Numbered from the stretch's first letter, positions 35,819 through 46,329 are shown. The stretch: DNA of 64,000 nucleotides from Acinetobacter calcoaceticus (GCF_016508255.1 NZ_JADVKT010000005.1:124001-188000), one strand, 5' to 3'. The notes: generated by a model not told the origin, from the letters alone. Translations and numbers: made by a program.

Positions 35819-37897
35819 ATGAATACAGCGATTACAGCAACGACCCCAACAGAATATAGTTATAATGACCGTTATATAAATCGTGAATTGTCTATTCTTG
35901 ACTTTCATTTGCGTGTATTGGAACAAGCAGTAGACCCTTTACATCCATTACTTGAACGTATGAATTTCTTGCTCATTTTCTCACGTAATTTAGACGAGTT
36001 TTTTGAAATTCGTGTTGCGGGAGTTATGGAACAATTTTCTTTAGGTAATGAAAGCCGTAGCCCAGATGGCCTAACGCCTAGACAGGTTTTACAACAAATC
36101 TCTGAAACTGCTCATGCTGCGATTGAACGTCAATATCGCATTTTAAATGAAGAAATCTTACCTAAACTGCGCGAAGAGGATATTTGTTTTCTTCGTCGCG
36201 GTGAGTTGACACCAGCACAGTCGGCATGGATTAAAAAGTATTTTCAGGAGCAAGTTGCACCTGTATTAACGCCAATTAGCTTAGACCCGGCCCATCCGTT
36301 CCCACGTCTGGTGAATAAGAGTTTAAACTTCATTGTGACACTAGAAGGTAAAGATGCTTTTGGTCGTCAAATTGATTTAGCTGTAGTGCCAGCACCACGT
36401 TCATTACCTCGTGTGGTCCGATTACCAGATGAATTAACAGGTGGTAAAGAACACCATGTCATGCTATCTGCAATTATCCATGAACACGTGTCAGATTTGT
36501 TCCCTGGAATGACAGCAACTGGATGTTATCAATTCCGTGTTACCCGTAATGCAGATTTGGCATTAAATGAAGATGTTGAAGATTTAGCTAAAGCTTTAAA
36601 GGGTGAATTAAGTTCTCGTCGTTTTGGTCGAGCGGTTCGCCTAGAAGTGACTCATAACTGTCCACAGCATATTTATGAGTATTTATTAGAAGAATTCGAT
36701 TTAACCGATGAACAGCTATATAAAGTTGATGGCCCAGTAAACTTAGCTCGTTTGGTTTCAAATTTTAAACGCCCTCATTTGCGTTATGATTCACATACAC
36801 CAGTTGTACCTAAAGTGTTTAAAAAGACTGAGAGTATTTTCTCGGCCATGCAGAAACAAGATATTTTACTCCATCATCCGTTTGAATCTTTTGCACCTGT
36901 AATTCAATTACTGCGTGAAGCTGCTCGTGATCCACAAGTCTTGGCAATCAAGCAGACTTTATATCGTAGTGGTGCTGACTCAGAAATTGTACAGATTTTG
37001 GCAGAAGCGGCACGTAATGGAAAAGAAGTAACGGCTGTTATTGAATTGCGTGCTCGGTTTGATGAAGAGTCAAATATTGAAGTAGCGAACGTTTTGCAAG
37101 AAGCGGGGGCTGTGGTTGTTTACGGTATTGTAGGTTATAAAACTCATGCCAAAATGATTATGGTGGTACGCCGTGAAAACAACAAATTGGTACGTTACGT
37201 TCATTTAGGAACAGGTAACTACCATGCCATGAATGCTCGAATTTACACAGATTATGGTCTTATGACGACCGATAAAGATCTATGTGAAGATGTACATCGT
37301 ATATTCCAAGAATTAACGGGTATGGGTAAAATGGCGAAATTGAAAAAGCTATTACATGCGCCATTTACTCTACATGCTCAGCTCATTAACTTTATTGATG
37401 ACGAAATTGCAAATGCTAAGGCAGGGCGTAAAGCCCAAATTATTGTTAAAGTGAATGCCTTAACTGAAGTTCAATTGATTAATAAATTATACGAAGCTTC
37501 TCAGGCTGGTGTTCAGATTGACCTGATTATTCGTTCGATTTGCTGTTTACGCCCGGGTTTGCCTAACTTATCAGAGAATATTCGAGTGCGTTCAATTGTA
37601 GGGCGTTTCCTTGAGCATACTCGTGTTTATTACTTTAGTAATAATGGTGATGCACGTATTTACTGTTCAAGCGCAGATTGGATGGACCGTAATTTATTTA
37701 ATCGTGTTGAGGCATGTTTCCCTGTTGAAGACCCTGCATTGAAAAAACGTATTTACCAGCAAGGTCTGGTGAACTATTTACAAGATAATCAGCAGGCTTG
37801 GTTGTTACAAGGTGATGGTACTTGGATTCGTGCTGAACCAGCAGAGGGTGAAAAATTGCATAATGCTCAAAGGGCATTATTGGAAATCATTAAATAA
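35819..37897 (+). CDS. ppk1: Polyphosphate kinase 1
   Basis: Reversibly makes inorganic polyphosphate from the terminal phosphate of ATP. The 692-residue product has the four PPK1 domains: N ([19 protein letters not shown]), head ([10 protein letters not shown]), and two phospholipase D-like C domains. The autophosphorylated His is in [14 protein letters not shown]; the second conserved region is [17 protein letters not shown], and [15 protein letters not shown] is near the C-terminus. No ppx neighbour is present. The upstream 104 bases do not show a convincing Pho box. Confidence 0.96.
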   Translation: MNTAITATTPTEYSYNDRYINRELSILDFHLRVLEQAVDPLHPLLERMNFLLIFSRNLDEFFEIRVAGVMEQFSLGNESRSPDGLTPRQVLQQISETAHAAIERQYRILNEEILPKLREEDICFLRRGELTPAQSAWIKKYFQEQVAPVLTPISLDPAHPFPRLVNKSLNFIVTLEGKDAFGRQIDLAVVPAPRSLPRVVRLPDELTGGKEHHVMLSAIIHEHVSDLFPGMTATGCYQFRVTRNADLALNEDVEDLAKALKGELSSRRFGRAVRLEVTHNCPQHIYEYLLEEFDLTDEQLYKVDGPVNLARLVSNFKRPHLRYDSHTPVVPKVFKKTESIFSAMQKQDILLHHPFESFAPVIQLLREAARDPQVLAIKQTLYRSGADSEIVQILAEAARNGKEVTAVIELRARFDEESNIEVANVLQEAGAVVVYGIVGYKTHAKMIMVVRRENNKLVRYVHLGTGNYHAMNARIYTDYGLMTTDKDLCEDVHRIFQELTGMGKMAKLKKLLHAPFTLHAQLINFIDDEIANAKAGRKAQIIVKVNALTEVQLINKLYEASQAGVQIDLIIRSICCLRPGLPNLSENIRVRSIVGRFLEHTRVYYFSNNGDARIYCSSADWMDRNLFNRVEACFPVEDPALKKRIYQQGLVNYLQDNQQAWLLQGDGTWIRAEPAEGEKLHNAQRALLEIIK

Positions 37898-37918
37898 TGA
37901 ACTCTCAAGATTAAATCT

Positions 37919-37943
37919 AAGCCGACATTTTGTCGGCTTTTTT
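37919..37943 (+). terminator. Terminator after ppk1
   Basis: AAGCCGACA / TGTCGGCTT, 9-bp stem, 3-base loop, followed by T's. Confidence 0.92.
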
Positions 37944-38066
37944 AATTAGCTGAAATTTAAAGTAATTTAGTTGGTTTTTCTAAGTGGTTCTTGCATAAAT
38001 CATAATAGTTTAAATATGCAATCTGCTTGGGTGTTTAAGTGGGCATCTTTAACACCCCTATAAAGT

Positions 38067-38094
38067 AAAAAGGAGTCCGAAGACTCCTTTTTTT
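38067..38094 (-). terminator. Terminator after oxyR
   Basis: AAAAAGGAGTC / GACTCCTTTTT with a 4-base loop; it directly abuts the oxyR stop and has T-runs on both strands, so it may also stop read-through from ppk1. Confidence 0.85.
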
Positions 38095-39001
38095 ATTCAT
38101 GTAATCTTGTCGTGATTTTCTGCATAATTTGCAGTAATACATCGAACTCACTTTGCAATGGCGTACTTTTACGAGTCACCAGTGCTAAAGTACGGCTCGG
38201 TGCATCTTCAATCGGTTTTGCAGTAATCTGATCATTAAACTTGATCATACTATTTTCAATTGCAATTTCTGGTAAAAGCGTAAAGCCTAAATCAGAAGAA
38301 ACCATTTCAACTAACGTTGGTAAAGAGCTTGCTTTTAAACGGTTGTCGTTCTTACGCTCACCGATAGGGCACGCACTCAAAACGTGGTCACGTAAACAGT
38401 GGCCTTCCTCAAGCAATATTAATCTTGATAAATCAAGATCATCTAGAGAGTTTGCTTGAAGCGCATTCGCATCTTGTTTACTACATACAAGGTACAAATT
38501 TTCTTTCGCAATCTCAGCGACTTTCAGACCTCTAGTGTCAAATGGTAGAGCAAGAACGATCATGTCTAGATTACCGTGTTCTAGACGCTCTACAATTTTT
38601 TCACTTTGTGCTTCATGCAAATGCAGTTGAATCTTTGGTAACTGCTGATGCACTTCATCAAGTAACCGTGTCAGGATAAAAGGTGCAATGGTTGGAATAA
38701 CACCCAAATGCAAATCACCTGTTAACGGTTCACTCATTTCACGGCTCAAACGCATTAAATCTTGAGCATCTGCTAGTAGTACACGGGCACGAGCAACGAC
38801 TTGTTCACCTAAAGGTGTTAAACGCACATTCTGACGATCACGTTCTACCAGAACGCCACCTAATAACCGTTCAAGCTCCATGATGCCGCCTGATAACGTC
38901 GATTGAGTGACAAAAGAGCGGCGTGCTGCTTCAGTAAAATGCAAAGTTTCCGACAACGTAACTAAATATGATAGCTGTCTTAGTGAGGGTAATGCAGCCA
39001 T
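38093..39001 (-). CDS. oxyR: Hydrogen peroxide-sensing LysR regulator OxyR
   Basis: A 302-residue LysR protein. The N-terminal winged HTH (about 3-62) reads LSETLHFTEAARRSFVTQSTLSGGI. The redox switch is visible: Cys202 and Cys211, nine residues apart in GHCLRDHVLSAC, match Cys199/Cys208 of E. coli OxyR. It activates catalase and peroxiredoxin genes when the disulfide forms. It is the last gene of the rubA-rubB-estB-oxyR cluster, the order reported for Acinetobacter ADP1, with only 6 bases between estB and oxyR. Confidence 0.95.
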   Translation of the reverse strand: MAALPSLRQLSYLVTLSETLHFTEAARRSFVTQSTLSGGIMELERLLGGVLVERDRQNVRLTPLGEQVVARARVLLADAQDLMRLSREMSEPLTGDLHLGVIPTIAPFILTRLLDEVHQQLPKIQLHLHEAQSEKIVERLEHGNLDMIVLALPFDTRGLKVAEIAKENLYLVCSKQDANALQANSLDDLDLSRLILLEEGHCLRDHVLSACPIGERKNDNRLKASSLPTLVEMVSSDLGFTLLPEIAIENSMIKFNDQITAKPIEDAPSRTLALVTRKSTPLQSEFDVLLQIMQKITTRLHE

Positions 39002-39007
39002 AGTGTC

Positions 39008-39961
39008 CTAGTCTGATGATTTAAAATGATGCGCAAATAAACCGCTAAGCTGTGGAATAAAATGTGCAGGGATATCATGCCCCATTCCATCAATTAATTC
39101 AAACTTAGCACCGGAAATTGCTTTTGCTACAGCCTTACCGTGGCTAGGTGGAAGTAAGCGATCGCGAGAGCCATGTAAGACTAAAGCAGGTTGCTTAATG
39201 TCACGGTCTAGTTGTAGTAAGGAGCCTGTACATAATATTGCTAAAAACTGCTGAAGTACACCAGCAGGATAGTAGCTACGTTGATAAAGCTTACGTGCAG
39301 TTTGTATTGCTTCAATCTGGTTGATATAACCAGGTGAACCAATTAGTTGAAATACTTTTAAGCTATGATTAACAATCCCTTCTTCATCACGCGTCTCTGG
39401 TTTGCCAATTAAACTCAAAAGTTGTTTTGGAAATGGTGGTGGTAAAAAGGGCTGATTATTGCTTGTAAACATAAGCCCTAATTTCTCAACCTTTTCTGGA
39501 TATTTTGCTGCAAGAATTTGAGCAATCATCCCACCCATTGATGCACCAATCACATGTGCTTTGGTCACGCCTAAACGATCAATCAGCATGGATACATCAT
39601 CTGCCATATCATGCAGAGTATAAGGTGCGCCCTGATTAGTTAACCCCAATGCAAAGCGACCCATCAGTTTCATGGTATTTAACCGTTTACCTTCATGACG
39701 TACTTTTGAAGAAAGGCCAATATCACGGTTATCAAAACGAATAACACGAAAACCTTGATCAATGAGCGATTTACAGAAAAAGTCCGGCCAAAATAGCATT
39801 TGAGCACCTAAGCCCATAATCAGCAAAATGGTTGGATGTTCTGGCTTTCCACCTATTTCTACATGTAATTCAATTCCATTGCCTAAGTTGACTTTGGTTT
39901 CTTGCATGAAAGATGTGTAAGGTGAAATGTTAAACTGTAAGGCGCTATTCATGTTATTCAT
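39008..39961 (-). CDS. estB: Alpha/beta hydrolase EstB
   Basis: A 317-residue esterase-like protein with LLIMGLGAQMLFW (oxyanion loop), nucleophile Ser141 in GASMGG, acid in LHGSRDRLLPP and His in GMGHDIP. Its place between rubB and oxyR identifies it with estB of the Acinetobacter rubredoxin operon. It has no signal peptide, so it acts in the cytoplasm. The natural ester is unknown; a role in handling wax esters or alkane-derived esters is only suggested by context. Confidence 0.9.
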   Translation of the reverse strand: MNNMNSALQFNISPYTSFMQETKVNLGNGIELHVEIGGKPEHPTILLIMGLGAQMLFWPDFFCKSLIDQGFRVIRFDNRDIGLSSKVRHEGKRLNTMKLMGRFALGLTNQGAPYTLHDMADDVSMLIDRLGVTKAHVIGASMGGMIAQILAAKYPEKVEKLGLMFTSNNQPFLPPPFPKQLLSLIGKPETRDEEGIVNHSLKVFQLIGSPGYINQIEAIQTARKLYQRSYYPAGVLQQFLAILCTGSLLQLDRDIKQPALVLHGSRDRLLPPSHGKAVAKAISGAKFELIDGMGHDIPAHFIPQLSGLFAHHFKSSD

Positions 39962-40005
39962 TCCTTAAAGGAATACTCTCTAAGTGAGCATTCCTGATAC
40001 AAACC

Positions 40006-41187
40006 TTATGCTTGGGCTGGAATAAGATCTGGAACAAGCTTTGTCAAAGTTAAACGTTGTTTACCTGCGCTTGCACCTAATAATACGAAACCACGTAATG
40101 TTCCTTCATTGTCAATTGCTTTAGCAAGCATACCATCGTCGAACTCTTCTGTTTCCCAGTTTATTTCTACATCAACTGGAGCTGGCAAAACTGTAAGTGG
40201 GGCTGCCGGAGTTTTTACTGCAACAGGCATAGCAGGGTAGTGAACGGCAGTTTGTTGTCCACTAAGTGTTTTTGCGAGGGCACGAGCTTGTTGCATAATC
40301 GGCATTACATAGGGAAGTAAAGTACCGTTTACCTCTGCGCAATCCCCAATTGCATAAATGTCTGCTTGATTTGTTTCCAGTAAGCCATTGGTAATAACAC
40401 CACGGCTCGTTTGAATATCAGCACTTTGAGCAAGCGAAATATTTGGCTGTAATCCAATCGCAGAAAGAACAATGTCAGCAACCAAAGTTTGTCCGTTTGC
40501 GAGTGTTATCGCATAATCTTCGCCATTATTAATTTTACTCACTTTTTCAACGGTGGTTCCTAGGGCAAATTTTACTCCAGCTTCCTCAAGACTGTGCTGG
40601 AAAGCAGACGCAATATGTGCTGGAAGTAAACGCCCCAATGGTTGAGGAGCCAAATCAATGACTGTGATGTCATATTCACTATGAAGTAAGTCGTTGGCAA
40701 ATTCACAACCAATTAAACCAGCACCCAAAATAACAACACGTTTGTCTTTACGCTGAGCTAGATTTTCACGAAAAGCGCGGTAATCGATCAGTGAGTTCAC
40801 GACATGAATGTCATCGCTACCATCACCTGCAATTGCAAGGCGAATTGGGTTAGCACCCACGGCTAAAATTAGTTTTGAGTAGGGTTGCTTAGACGTTACA
40901 CCATCCTTTTTAAGAACAAGCTCATGGTGTTCAGCTAAAATCTCTTTTACAAAAGTAAAAGGCTCAATACGCATATTGAGTTGAGTTCCCATTTTTGTAG
41001 CATCGCCTAAAGGAATTTGTTCAGGTGCTTTTTTACCTGCAAATGCATTTGACAATGTTGGCTTTGCATAATTCACTGCATCATCCGCACAAATCATTAC
41101 AAGTTCTTGCTCTGGGCTAAGCTTACGAAACTCACGTGCTAAGGTATAACCCGCCATGCCTGATCCGATAATGACGATAGGATGCAT
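40006..41187 (-). CDS. rubB: Rubredoxin-NAD(P)+ reductase
   Basis: A 393-residue FAD enzyme that passes electrons from NAD(P)H to rubredoxin for alkane hydroxylase. The N-terminal FAD motif is IIGSGMAGYTLAREF (from residue 6), the NAD(P) motif VVILGAGLIGCEFANDL near residue 150, and the second FAD contact ADIYAIGDCAE near residue 280. The length matches RubB of Acinetobacter. It follows rubA after a 94-base gap containing a terminator-like hairpin and precedes estB by 44 bases. Confidence 0.95.
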   Translation of the reverse strand: MHPIVIIGSGMAGYTLAREFRKLSPEQELVMICADDAVNYAKPTLSNAFAGKKAPEQIPLGDATKMGTQLNMRIEPFTFVKEILAEHHELVLKKDGVTSKQPYSKLILAVGANPIRLAIAGDGSDDIHVVNSLIDYRAFRENLAQRKDKRVVILGAGLIGCEFANDLLHSEYDITVIDLAPQPLGRLLPAHIASAFQHSLEEAGVKFALGTTVEKVSKINNGEDYAITLANGQTLVADIVLSAIGLQPNISLAQSADIQTSRGVITNGLLETNQADIYAIGDCAEVNGTLLPYVMPIMQQARALAKTLSGQQTAVHYPAMPVAVKTPAAPLTVLPAPVDVEINWETEEFDDGMLAKAIDNEGTLRGFVLLGASAGKQRLTLTKLVPDLIPAQA

Positions 41188-41241
41188 TTTTTTCTCCAGA
41201 GTTAGAATTATTTATTTAATACGGTGATTGGGAATATTCGT

Positions 41242-41270
41242 AAAAAAGACCATGTCGATCATGGCCTTTT
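41242..41270 (-). terminator. Terminator-like hairpin between rubA and rubB
   Basis: On the minus strand AAAAGGCCATG and CATGGTCTTTT pair over 11 bp (one G-U) around a 5-base loop, followed by a run of T. It sits inside the rub operon, so it could end a share of rubA transcripts before rubB. Confidence 0.75.
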
Positions 41271-41281
41271 ACTTTAAGTTC

Positions 41282-41446
41282 TTAGATTTCGATCATTTCG
41301 AAGTCAGCTTTTGAAACGCCGCAATCAGGGCAAGTCCAGTCATCTGGAATATCTTCCCATTTTGTTCCAGCTGCAATGCCGTCTTGTGGCCAACCTTCCG
41401 CTTCGTCATAAATCCATCCACAAACGATACATTGATATTTTTTCAT
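41282..41446 (-). CDS. rubA: Rubredoxin
   Basis: A 54-residue iron protein with the four Fe-binding cysteines: Cys6 and Cys9 (CIVCG), Cys39 and Cys42 (CPDCG), and the aromatic core [11 protein letters not shown] and WTCPDCG. It is the AlkG2-type electron carrier between RubB and alkane 1-monooxygenase. The ATG at 41446 follows GGAGAG; an in-frame upstream start at 41476 would add ten residues not found in rubredoxins. It is the first gene of the rub cluster. Confidence 0.96.
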   Translation of the reverse strand: MKKYQCIVCGWIYDEAEGWPQDGIAAGTKWEDIPDDWTCPDCGVSKADFEMIEI

Positions 41447-41893
41447 GAGACTCTCCGCACTGATAAGTTTGCTCAAAGCTGCCTTTCAGTAAAACTATTC
41501 CATCTATTAATAATGTAACTACGATCCGGTCAATAATAACCAATGTGCCTTTGATCGGATATCAAATTTTTACGCAGTTCTACATTCAAAGTAAAGTAAA
41601 TAACGGAGTTTAATCATTCGTAAGCAAAGATGAATGGCAGGTTAGGACAAATAAGTGGTTATTTAGGCAAAACTTGGCCATAAACTAATAATAACTAATG
41701 CATTCTTATCGTTAATTTTAGACTTAATTTTATTGATGAAAATATGCTGAAATAAAGAGTACCTCATCATTTAAAAGATTCATCTCATACGAAAGCTAAA
41801 TAACAACAAACTACGATGCTACAGAATGTCATTATTAAAACTGAAAATTAAAATTTTCTGTCATTAAGACGGTATAAATCAGGGAAGTGAAAT
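41447..41893. other. 447-base divergent intergenic region
   Basis: Between rubA and the SRPBCC gene. It must hold the promoters of both. I see AT-rich sequence with short imperfect dyads (for instance GATCCG and CGGATATC around 41523-41566) but no binding site or RNA that I can name. Confidence 0.5.
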
Positions 41894-42334
41894 ATGGAAA
41901 ATTTAGTATATGAAGTGGAAATTGAGGCGCCTATAGAAAAAGTATGGGACATCCTTTGGAATAGTGAAACATATAATGCTTGGACGAAATTCTTTGCGCC
42001 AGATTCCTCTATGCGTACTGACTGGCAAATAGGTGGTAAAACTTATTTTCTGGACGGTGAAGGAAATGGGATGGTTTCTACCATTGAACAAATGCAAAAA
42101 CCGGAAATATTGATTTTTAAACATTTGGGAATGATTAAGGAGGGTAAAGAAGATTTAGAAAGTGAAGAGGTTAAAGGTTGGAGTGGTTCCTTAGAAAAAT
42201 ATTTTCTAACTCAAAAAGATAATATAACTACTTTAAAAGTTGAGTTGGCCACCTTGCCTGAATATATGGGCATGTTGAAAAGTGGCTTTGTTCAAGGCTT
42301 TGATGTAGTTAAAAAAATGGCAGAAGTAAAATAG
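41894..42334 (+). CDS. SRPBCC/AHSA1-domain protein
   Basis: A 146-residue cytoplasmic protein with the START/Bet v1-like fold signature: an N-terminal strand and helix VEIEAPIEKVWDILWNSETYNAW, then WQIGGKTYF and a C-terminal long helix GFVQGFDVVKKMAEV. Members bind hydrophobic ligands in a central cavity or act as Hsp90 activators. No specific function can be assigned. GGGAAGTG just ahead of the ATG supports the start. Confidence 0.85.
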   Translation: MENLVYEVEIEAPIEKVWDILWNSETYNAWTKFFAPDSSMRTDWQIGGKTYFLDGEGNGMVSTIEQMQKPEILIFKHLGMIKEGKEDLESEEVKGWSGSLEKYFLTQKDNITTLKVELATLPEYMGMLKSGFVQGFDVVKKMAEVK

Positions 42335-42387
42335 TACTTCGTTTACTCACCTATAAACGGGTTTTTCTAAAATCAAACGATATAAAC

Positions 42388-42876
42388 TTAAGCCAAATAT
42401 TTTTTATAAATTTTCATAATGAGATCATTAATTCGCGAAGGATAGGCTAGGCGATGATGCCCGCCTTCAAAAGTCTCAATATTCATATAAGGAGCAAGTT
42501 TTTCTTGAACATGGTACATATCAAGTTGCTCATCTCCTAATTCTAAATACGCCATTTTAGGGTTAGAGAGAGTGAGCTCTTCTTCAGAAAGTTGAGGATA
42601 GTCTGCCCGAAAATTAGGTGTAAGACTTGGATTCGCCACAATCACAGCTAATTTATGTTGAGCAGCAGTTTTTAGTGCCCAATAGCCTCCAATGTTATGG
42701 CCCACCAATAAATCTGGTTTGATCGTCTGAATTGCCTGATGGTAAAAGTACTCAACAGATGCATAACTTAAGTTACGATAATCGACGTCAATACAAAATT
42801 TTTCAGGATGTAAAATGGCATGGAACTTTGTCGATTCACGAGTAGAATCCAAGCCATGCAAAAATAGAATTTTCAT
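42388..42876 (-). CDS. YqiA/YcfP-like alpha/beta-hydrolase fold protein with Asn in place of the nucleophile Ser
   Basis: A 162-residue protein in the short esterase class of YqiA, YcfP and RBBP9. It opens with ILFLHGLDSTRESTKFHAI, and has the elbow GHNIGGYWA, acidic ELGDEQLD and terminal EGGHHRL. In active members the elbow is GxSxG; here the codon is AAC (Asn) at that place. The Asp and His positions are kept. It may be catalytically silent, or may use another group. It is monocistronic and convergent with the SRPBCC gene. Confidence 0.82.
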   Translation of the reverse strand: MKILFLHGLDSTRESTKFHAILHPEKFCIDVDYRNLSYASVEYFYHQAIQTIKPDLLVGHNIGGYWALKTAAQHKLAVIVANPSLTPNFRADYPQLSEEELTLSNPKMAYLELGDEQLDMYHVQEKLAPYMNIETFEGGHHRLAYPSRINDLIMKIYKKYLA

Positions 42877-43133
42877 TATTTACTACACAATCTCATTGAT
42901 AAAATAAAAGGCAAATAGGGCCTTTTGAATATCGAGGTTATTTGGATTTTTTTATATTTTACTAAATGCTTTAAAAAATGATCTTAGCGATTGGTCTAAG
43001 TCATTTTGCCTTTAAAAAGTAGTGTTCGGTTCTATAAAATTGTCTTTTTCATTTTTGTTTGATTGAAATCATTCGAAAAACTCCCGCAATCTGTTAAGAT
43101 ATAGCCCTTAATTTTTACTTAATCGAGGCAGAG

Positions 43134-44663
43134 ATGACGCAACAAAACGCTCAATCGACTTCTGAACCAACTATTTCCGAAAACGATTTAATTGCACAGC
43201 GTCATGCCAAATTAAAGCAAATCCAAGATGTTGCGAAGGAAACTGGAAAGAGTCCTTGGCCGAATACGTTTAAGCGTGAACACTACGCTGCTGATCTACA
43301 AGAACAATTTAAAGATCAGTCGAAAGAGCAAATTGAAAGCGCTGAGCATGTCTATGTGAAAATTGCTGGTCGTGTCATGTTAAACCGTGGTTCTTTCATG
43401 GTTATTCAAGATATGACAGGTCGTATTCAGTTATATGTTGACCGTAAAGGTTTACCAAAAGATATTCTTGAGACCATTAAAGGTTTAGACCTTGGTGACA
43501 TTATTGCTGCTGAAGGTTATATCGGACGCTCAGGAAAAGGTGACTTATATGTTCACCTAGAAGGTTTTGAGCTTTTAACGAAATCGCTTCGCCCGTTACC
43601 TGATAAATTCCATGGTTTAAATGACACAGAAGTTAAGTACCGTAAACGTTACCTTGACTTAATTGTGAATGAAGAAACACGTAAAACTTTTGAAATCCGC
43701 GCTAAAGTTGTTGCAGGTATTCGTGCATTTTTAAACAATGAACGTTTCATGGAAGTTGAAACGCCAATGATGCATGTGATTCCAGGTGGTGCATCTGCAC
43801 GCCCATTCGAAACACATCACAATGCTTTGGATATGCCTTTATTCTTGCGTATCGCACCTGAGCTTTATTTAAAGCGTTTAGTTGTTGGTGGTTTTGAACG
43901 TGTGTTTGAAATTAACCGTAACTTCCGTAATGAAGGGGTATCAACGCGTCACAACCCTGAATTTACGATGATCGAGTTTTATCAAGCTTACGCTGATTAT
44001 AAAGACTTGATGGAATTAACTGAAAACATGCTTGAAAAGCTAGCCCTTGATATTTTAGGTACAACTGATGTGCCTTACCAAGGTGAAGTATTTAGTTTTA
44101 AAGGTCCATTCAAGAAAATCTCTATGTTTGATGCGATTTTAGAAAATAACCCGCAATTTACGCCTGAAAACGTTGGCGACCGTGAGTTCCTTGCTCAATT
44201 TATTCGTGAAGAATTAAAAGAACAAGTTAAGCCTGGTTTTGGTTTGGGTAAGCTTCAAACGATCGTATTTGAAGAAACTGTTGAGACTAAACTTCGTCAG
44301 CCAACATTTATTACTGAATACCCAGCAGAAACTTCTCCACTTGCTCGCCGTAATGATGATAATCCGCACATTACCGATCGCTTTGAGTTCTTCATTGGTG
44401 GTCGTGAATTGGCAAATGGTTTTAGCGAGTTAAACGATCCAATTGATCAGGCTGAACGTTTCCAAGCTCAGGTTGCAGAGAAAGATGCTGGTGATGATGA
44501 AGCAATGCATTACGATGCAGAGTTCGTTGAAGCACTGGAATATGGTTTACCACCTACAGCTGGTGAGGGTATTGGTATTGACCGTTTGGTTATGTTGTTT
44601 GCTGATGCACCAAGTATTCGCGATGTAATTTTATTCCCGCACATGCGTCGTAAAGAAGGTTAA
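43134..44663 (+). CDS. lysS: Lysyl-tRNA synthetase, class II
   Basis: Charges tRNA-Lys with lysine. The 509-residue protein has an N-terminal OB-fold anticodon-binding domain (about 65-170, [21 protein letters not shown]) and a class II core: motif 1 [20 protein letters not shown], motif 2 [20 protein letters not shown], and motif 3 [21 protein letters not shown]. The length matches the usual 505. It is monocistronic with a strong terminator. Confidence 0.98.
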   Translation: MTQQNAQSTSEPTISENDLIAQRHAKLKQIQDVAKETGKSPWPNTFKREHYAADLQEQFKDQSKEQIESAEHVYVKIAGRVMLNRGSFMVIQDMTGRIQLYVDRKGLPKDILETIKGLDLGDIIAAEGYIGRSGKGDLYVHLEGFELLTKSLRPLPDKFHGLNDTEVKYRKRYLDLIVNEETRKTFEIRAKVVAGIRAFLNNERFMEVETPMMHVIPGGASARPFETHHNALDMPLFLRIAPELYLKRLVVGGFERVFEINRNFRNEGVSTRHNPEFTMIEFYQAYADYKDLMELTENMLEKLALDILGTTDVPYQGEVFSFKGPFKKISMFDAILENNPQFTPENVGDREFLAQFIREELKEQVKPGFGLGKLQTIVFEETVETKLRQPTFITEYPAETSPLARRNDDNPHITDRFEFFIGGRELANGFSELNDPIDQAERFQAQVAEKDAGDDEAMHYDAEFVEALEYGLPPTAGEGIGIDRLVMLFADAPSIRDVILFPHMRRKEG

Positions 44664-44677
44664 TCTTCTCTAAAGAC

Positions 44678-44707
44678 AAAAAAGGCAGTATAAATACTGC
44701 CTTTTTT
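44678..44707 (+). terminator. Terminator after lysS
   Basis: AAAAGGCAGTAT / ATACTGCCTTTT with a 2-base loop and a six-T tail. Confidence 0.93.
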
Positions 44708-44850
44708 ATTACCTATATATCTCAAAAACTTACCTATTTACACTAATCTTAAAATAGCGTTAAAAAATGTAATTGCACAGTTTAACAATTGCAAAGTTGT
44801 GATAAAAAATTTAAGGTGTTGCTCATAAATAACTTTGAGAATTGGCTGGC

Positions 44851-46308
44851 ATGTTTCTAAGAAAAACACTTTCGATTGCAATATTGGCAACTGCCTCATC
44901 AGCTGTTTTTGCCCAGGGTTTGGTGCTTAATAATGATGATTTACGTACAGATTTAAATTGGTTGAATCAACAAGGTGTTATTAACATTAGCACTTCTACT
45001 TGGCCTTTAAGTGGCGATGAAATTCAACGCGCACTTTCTCAGGCTAAAGTAACTCATCCGGCTCAACAAAAAGTTATTAATTCAGTTCTTAACGCATTAA
45101 AAGCAGATAACGACACAGTTAAAGTAGGTGCTTTTGCTGGGACAGATATCAAGAATATTCCGCAAGCATTTGGAGATAACCAAAAATCACAGTATCAAGG
45201 TTCTGTAGAATTTAATGCAGGTGGTGAAAACTGGGATGCAAAAATCCGAGTAAACGCAGAAAAAGATCCTCAAATTGACAGTGGACATGATGCCAATGTA
45301 GAAGGCTCTTATGTAGCAGGTAAACTCTGGAACCAATGGGTTGTTGCAGGTCAAATCCCGACATGGTGGGGCCCAGGGCATGATGGTAGTTTAATTCGTG
45401 GTGATGCAAGTCGTCCAGTGTATGGTGTAACCATGCAGCGTGCTGTACAAGATGCTTTTGAAAATAAATGGTTATCTTGGATTGGGCCTTGGCAATACCA
45501 ATTATTTGGAGGTCAATTAGATGATTACAAAGCTGTTCCTCATGCTAAATTAATGGGTATGCGTCTAACTGCGCGTCCAGTTCCAGCATTAGAAATTGGT
45601 GCTTCACGGACACTCCAGATTGGTGGTAAAGGCCAGCCAGATAGCTTTAAAGCTTATTGGAATGCATTTATTGGTAAAGATAATGGTTGTACAAATACTG
45701 ACTGTATTGGTGTAGATAACCCATCTAATCAGTTAGCAGGTTTTGATGCTCGTTTACATCTACAACCTTTATTTGATATTCCAGTCAGCGTTTATGGACA
45801 ATATATTGGTGAAGATGAAGCGGGTTACTTGCCATCAAAGAAAATGTATTTAGCTGGTGCTGATTATTCTTCTATAGTTAAAAATATGCCTTATCAACTC
45901 TATGCTGAATGGGCTGATACGCGTACTAATGGCGAGGTAAGTAAAGTTTCATATACTCACCATCAATATACAGACGGTTATTATCAACATGGTTTCCCTC
46001 TAGGACATCCAATTGGTGGTGATGGTCAAATGTACTCAGTAGGTGGTGATATTCGCTTTGACCCGATGAACCGCTTAAGTGGTCGTGCAATGGTCGTTAA
46101 AGTGAATGAATCTAATTTAGCAATTAATAAAGCTTTCCCTAAAGAAGATAAAATCAAAGCCCTTGATTTAACTTGGACGCATTACATTAAACCTGATCTT
46201 CCATTAAAAATTAATGGTTGGGTTAGTGACTCCGATTTGGTAGGTAATGATTCAGGTGCATCTATTGGGATTGAAATTCCACTAGAACGTAAAATGTTTG
46301 GTTTCTAA
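44851..46308 (+). CDS. Capsule assembly Wzi-family outer-membrane protein
   Basis: A 485-residue exported beta-barrel protein. The signal peptide MFLRKTLSIAILATASSAVFAQ ends near VFA. The mature part begins with a small helical domain (DDLRTDLNWLNQQG; LSGDEIQRALSQA), then alternating barrel strands, with the Wzi core GQIPTWWGPGHDGSLIRGDAS and a terminal Phe (RKMFGF). In Klebsiella Wzi binds capsule to the surface. Here it lies outside a capsule locus, so capsule attachment is inferred from family only. The ATG at 44851 is preferred over a TTG nine bases earlier because the signal peptide starts there. Confidence 0.88.
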   Translation: MFLRKTLSIAILATASSAVFAQGLVLNNDDLRTDLNWLNQQGVINISTSTWPLSGDEIQRALSQAKVTHPAQQKVINSVLNALKADNDTVKVGAFAGTDIKNIPQAFGDNQKSQYQGSVEFNAGGENWDAKIRVNAEKDPQIDSGHDANVEGSYVAGKLWNQWVVAGQIPTWWGPGHDGSLIRGDASRPVYGVTMQRAVQDAFENKWLSWIGPWQYQLFGGQLDDYKAVPHAKLMGMRLTARPVPALEIGASRTLQIGGKGQPDSFKAYWNAFIGKDNGCTNTDCIGVDNPSNQLAGFDARLHLQPLFDIPVSVYGQYIGEDEAGYLPSKKMYLAGADYSSIVKNMPYQLYAEWADTRTNGEVSKVSYTHHQYTDGYYQHGFPLGHPIGGDGQMYSVGGDIRFDPMNRLSGRAMVVKVNESNLAINKAFPKEDKIKALDLTWTHYIKPDLPLKINGWVSDSDLVGNDSGASIGIEIPLERKMFGF

Positions 46309-46329
46309 GATTAGACCATGCTTTAGAAA

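Noticed and set aside
42906..42926. AAAAGGC / GCCTTTT hairpin between divergent YqiA-like and lysS genes
   Set aside because: It has no T-run and no gene ends there; probably chance or part of the lysS leader.
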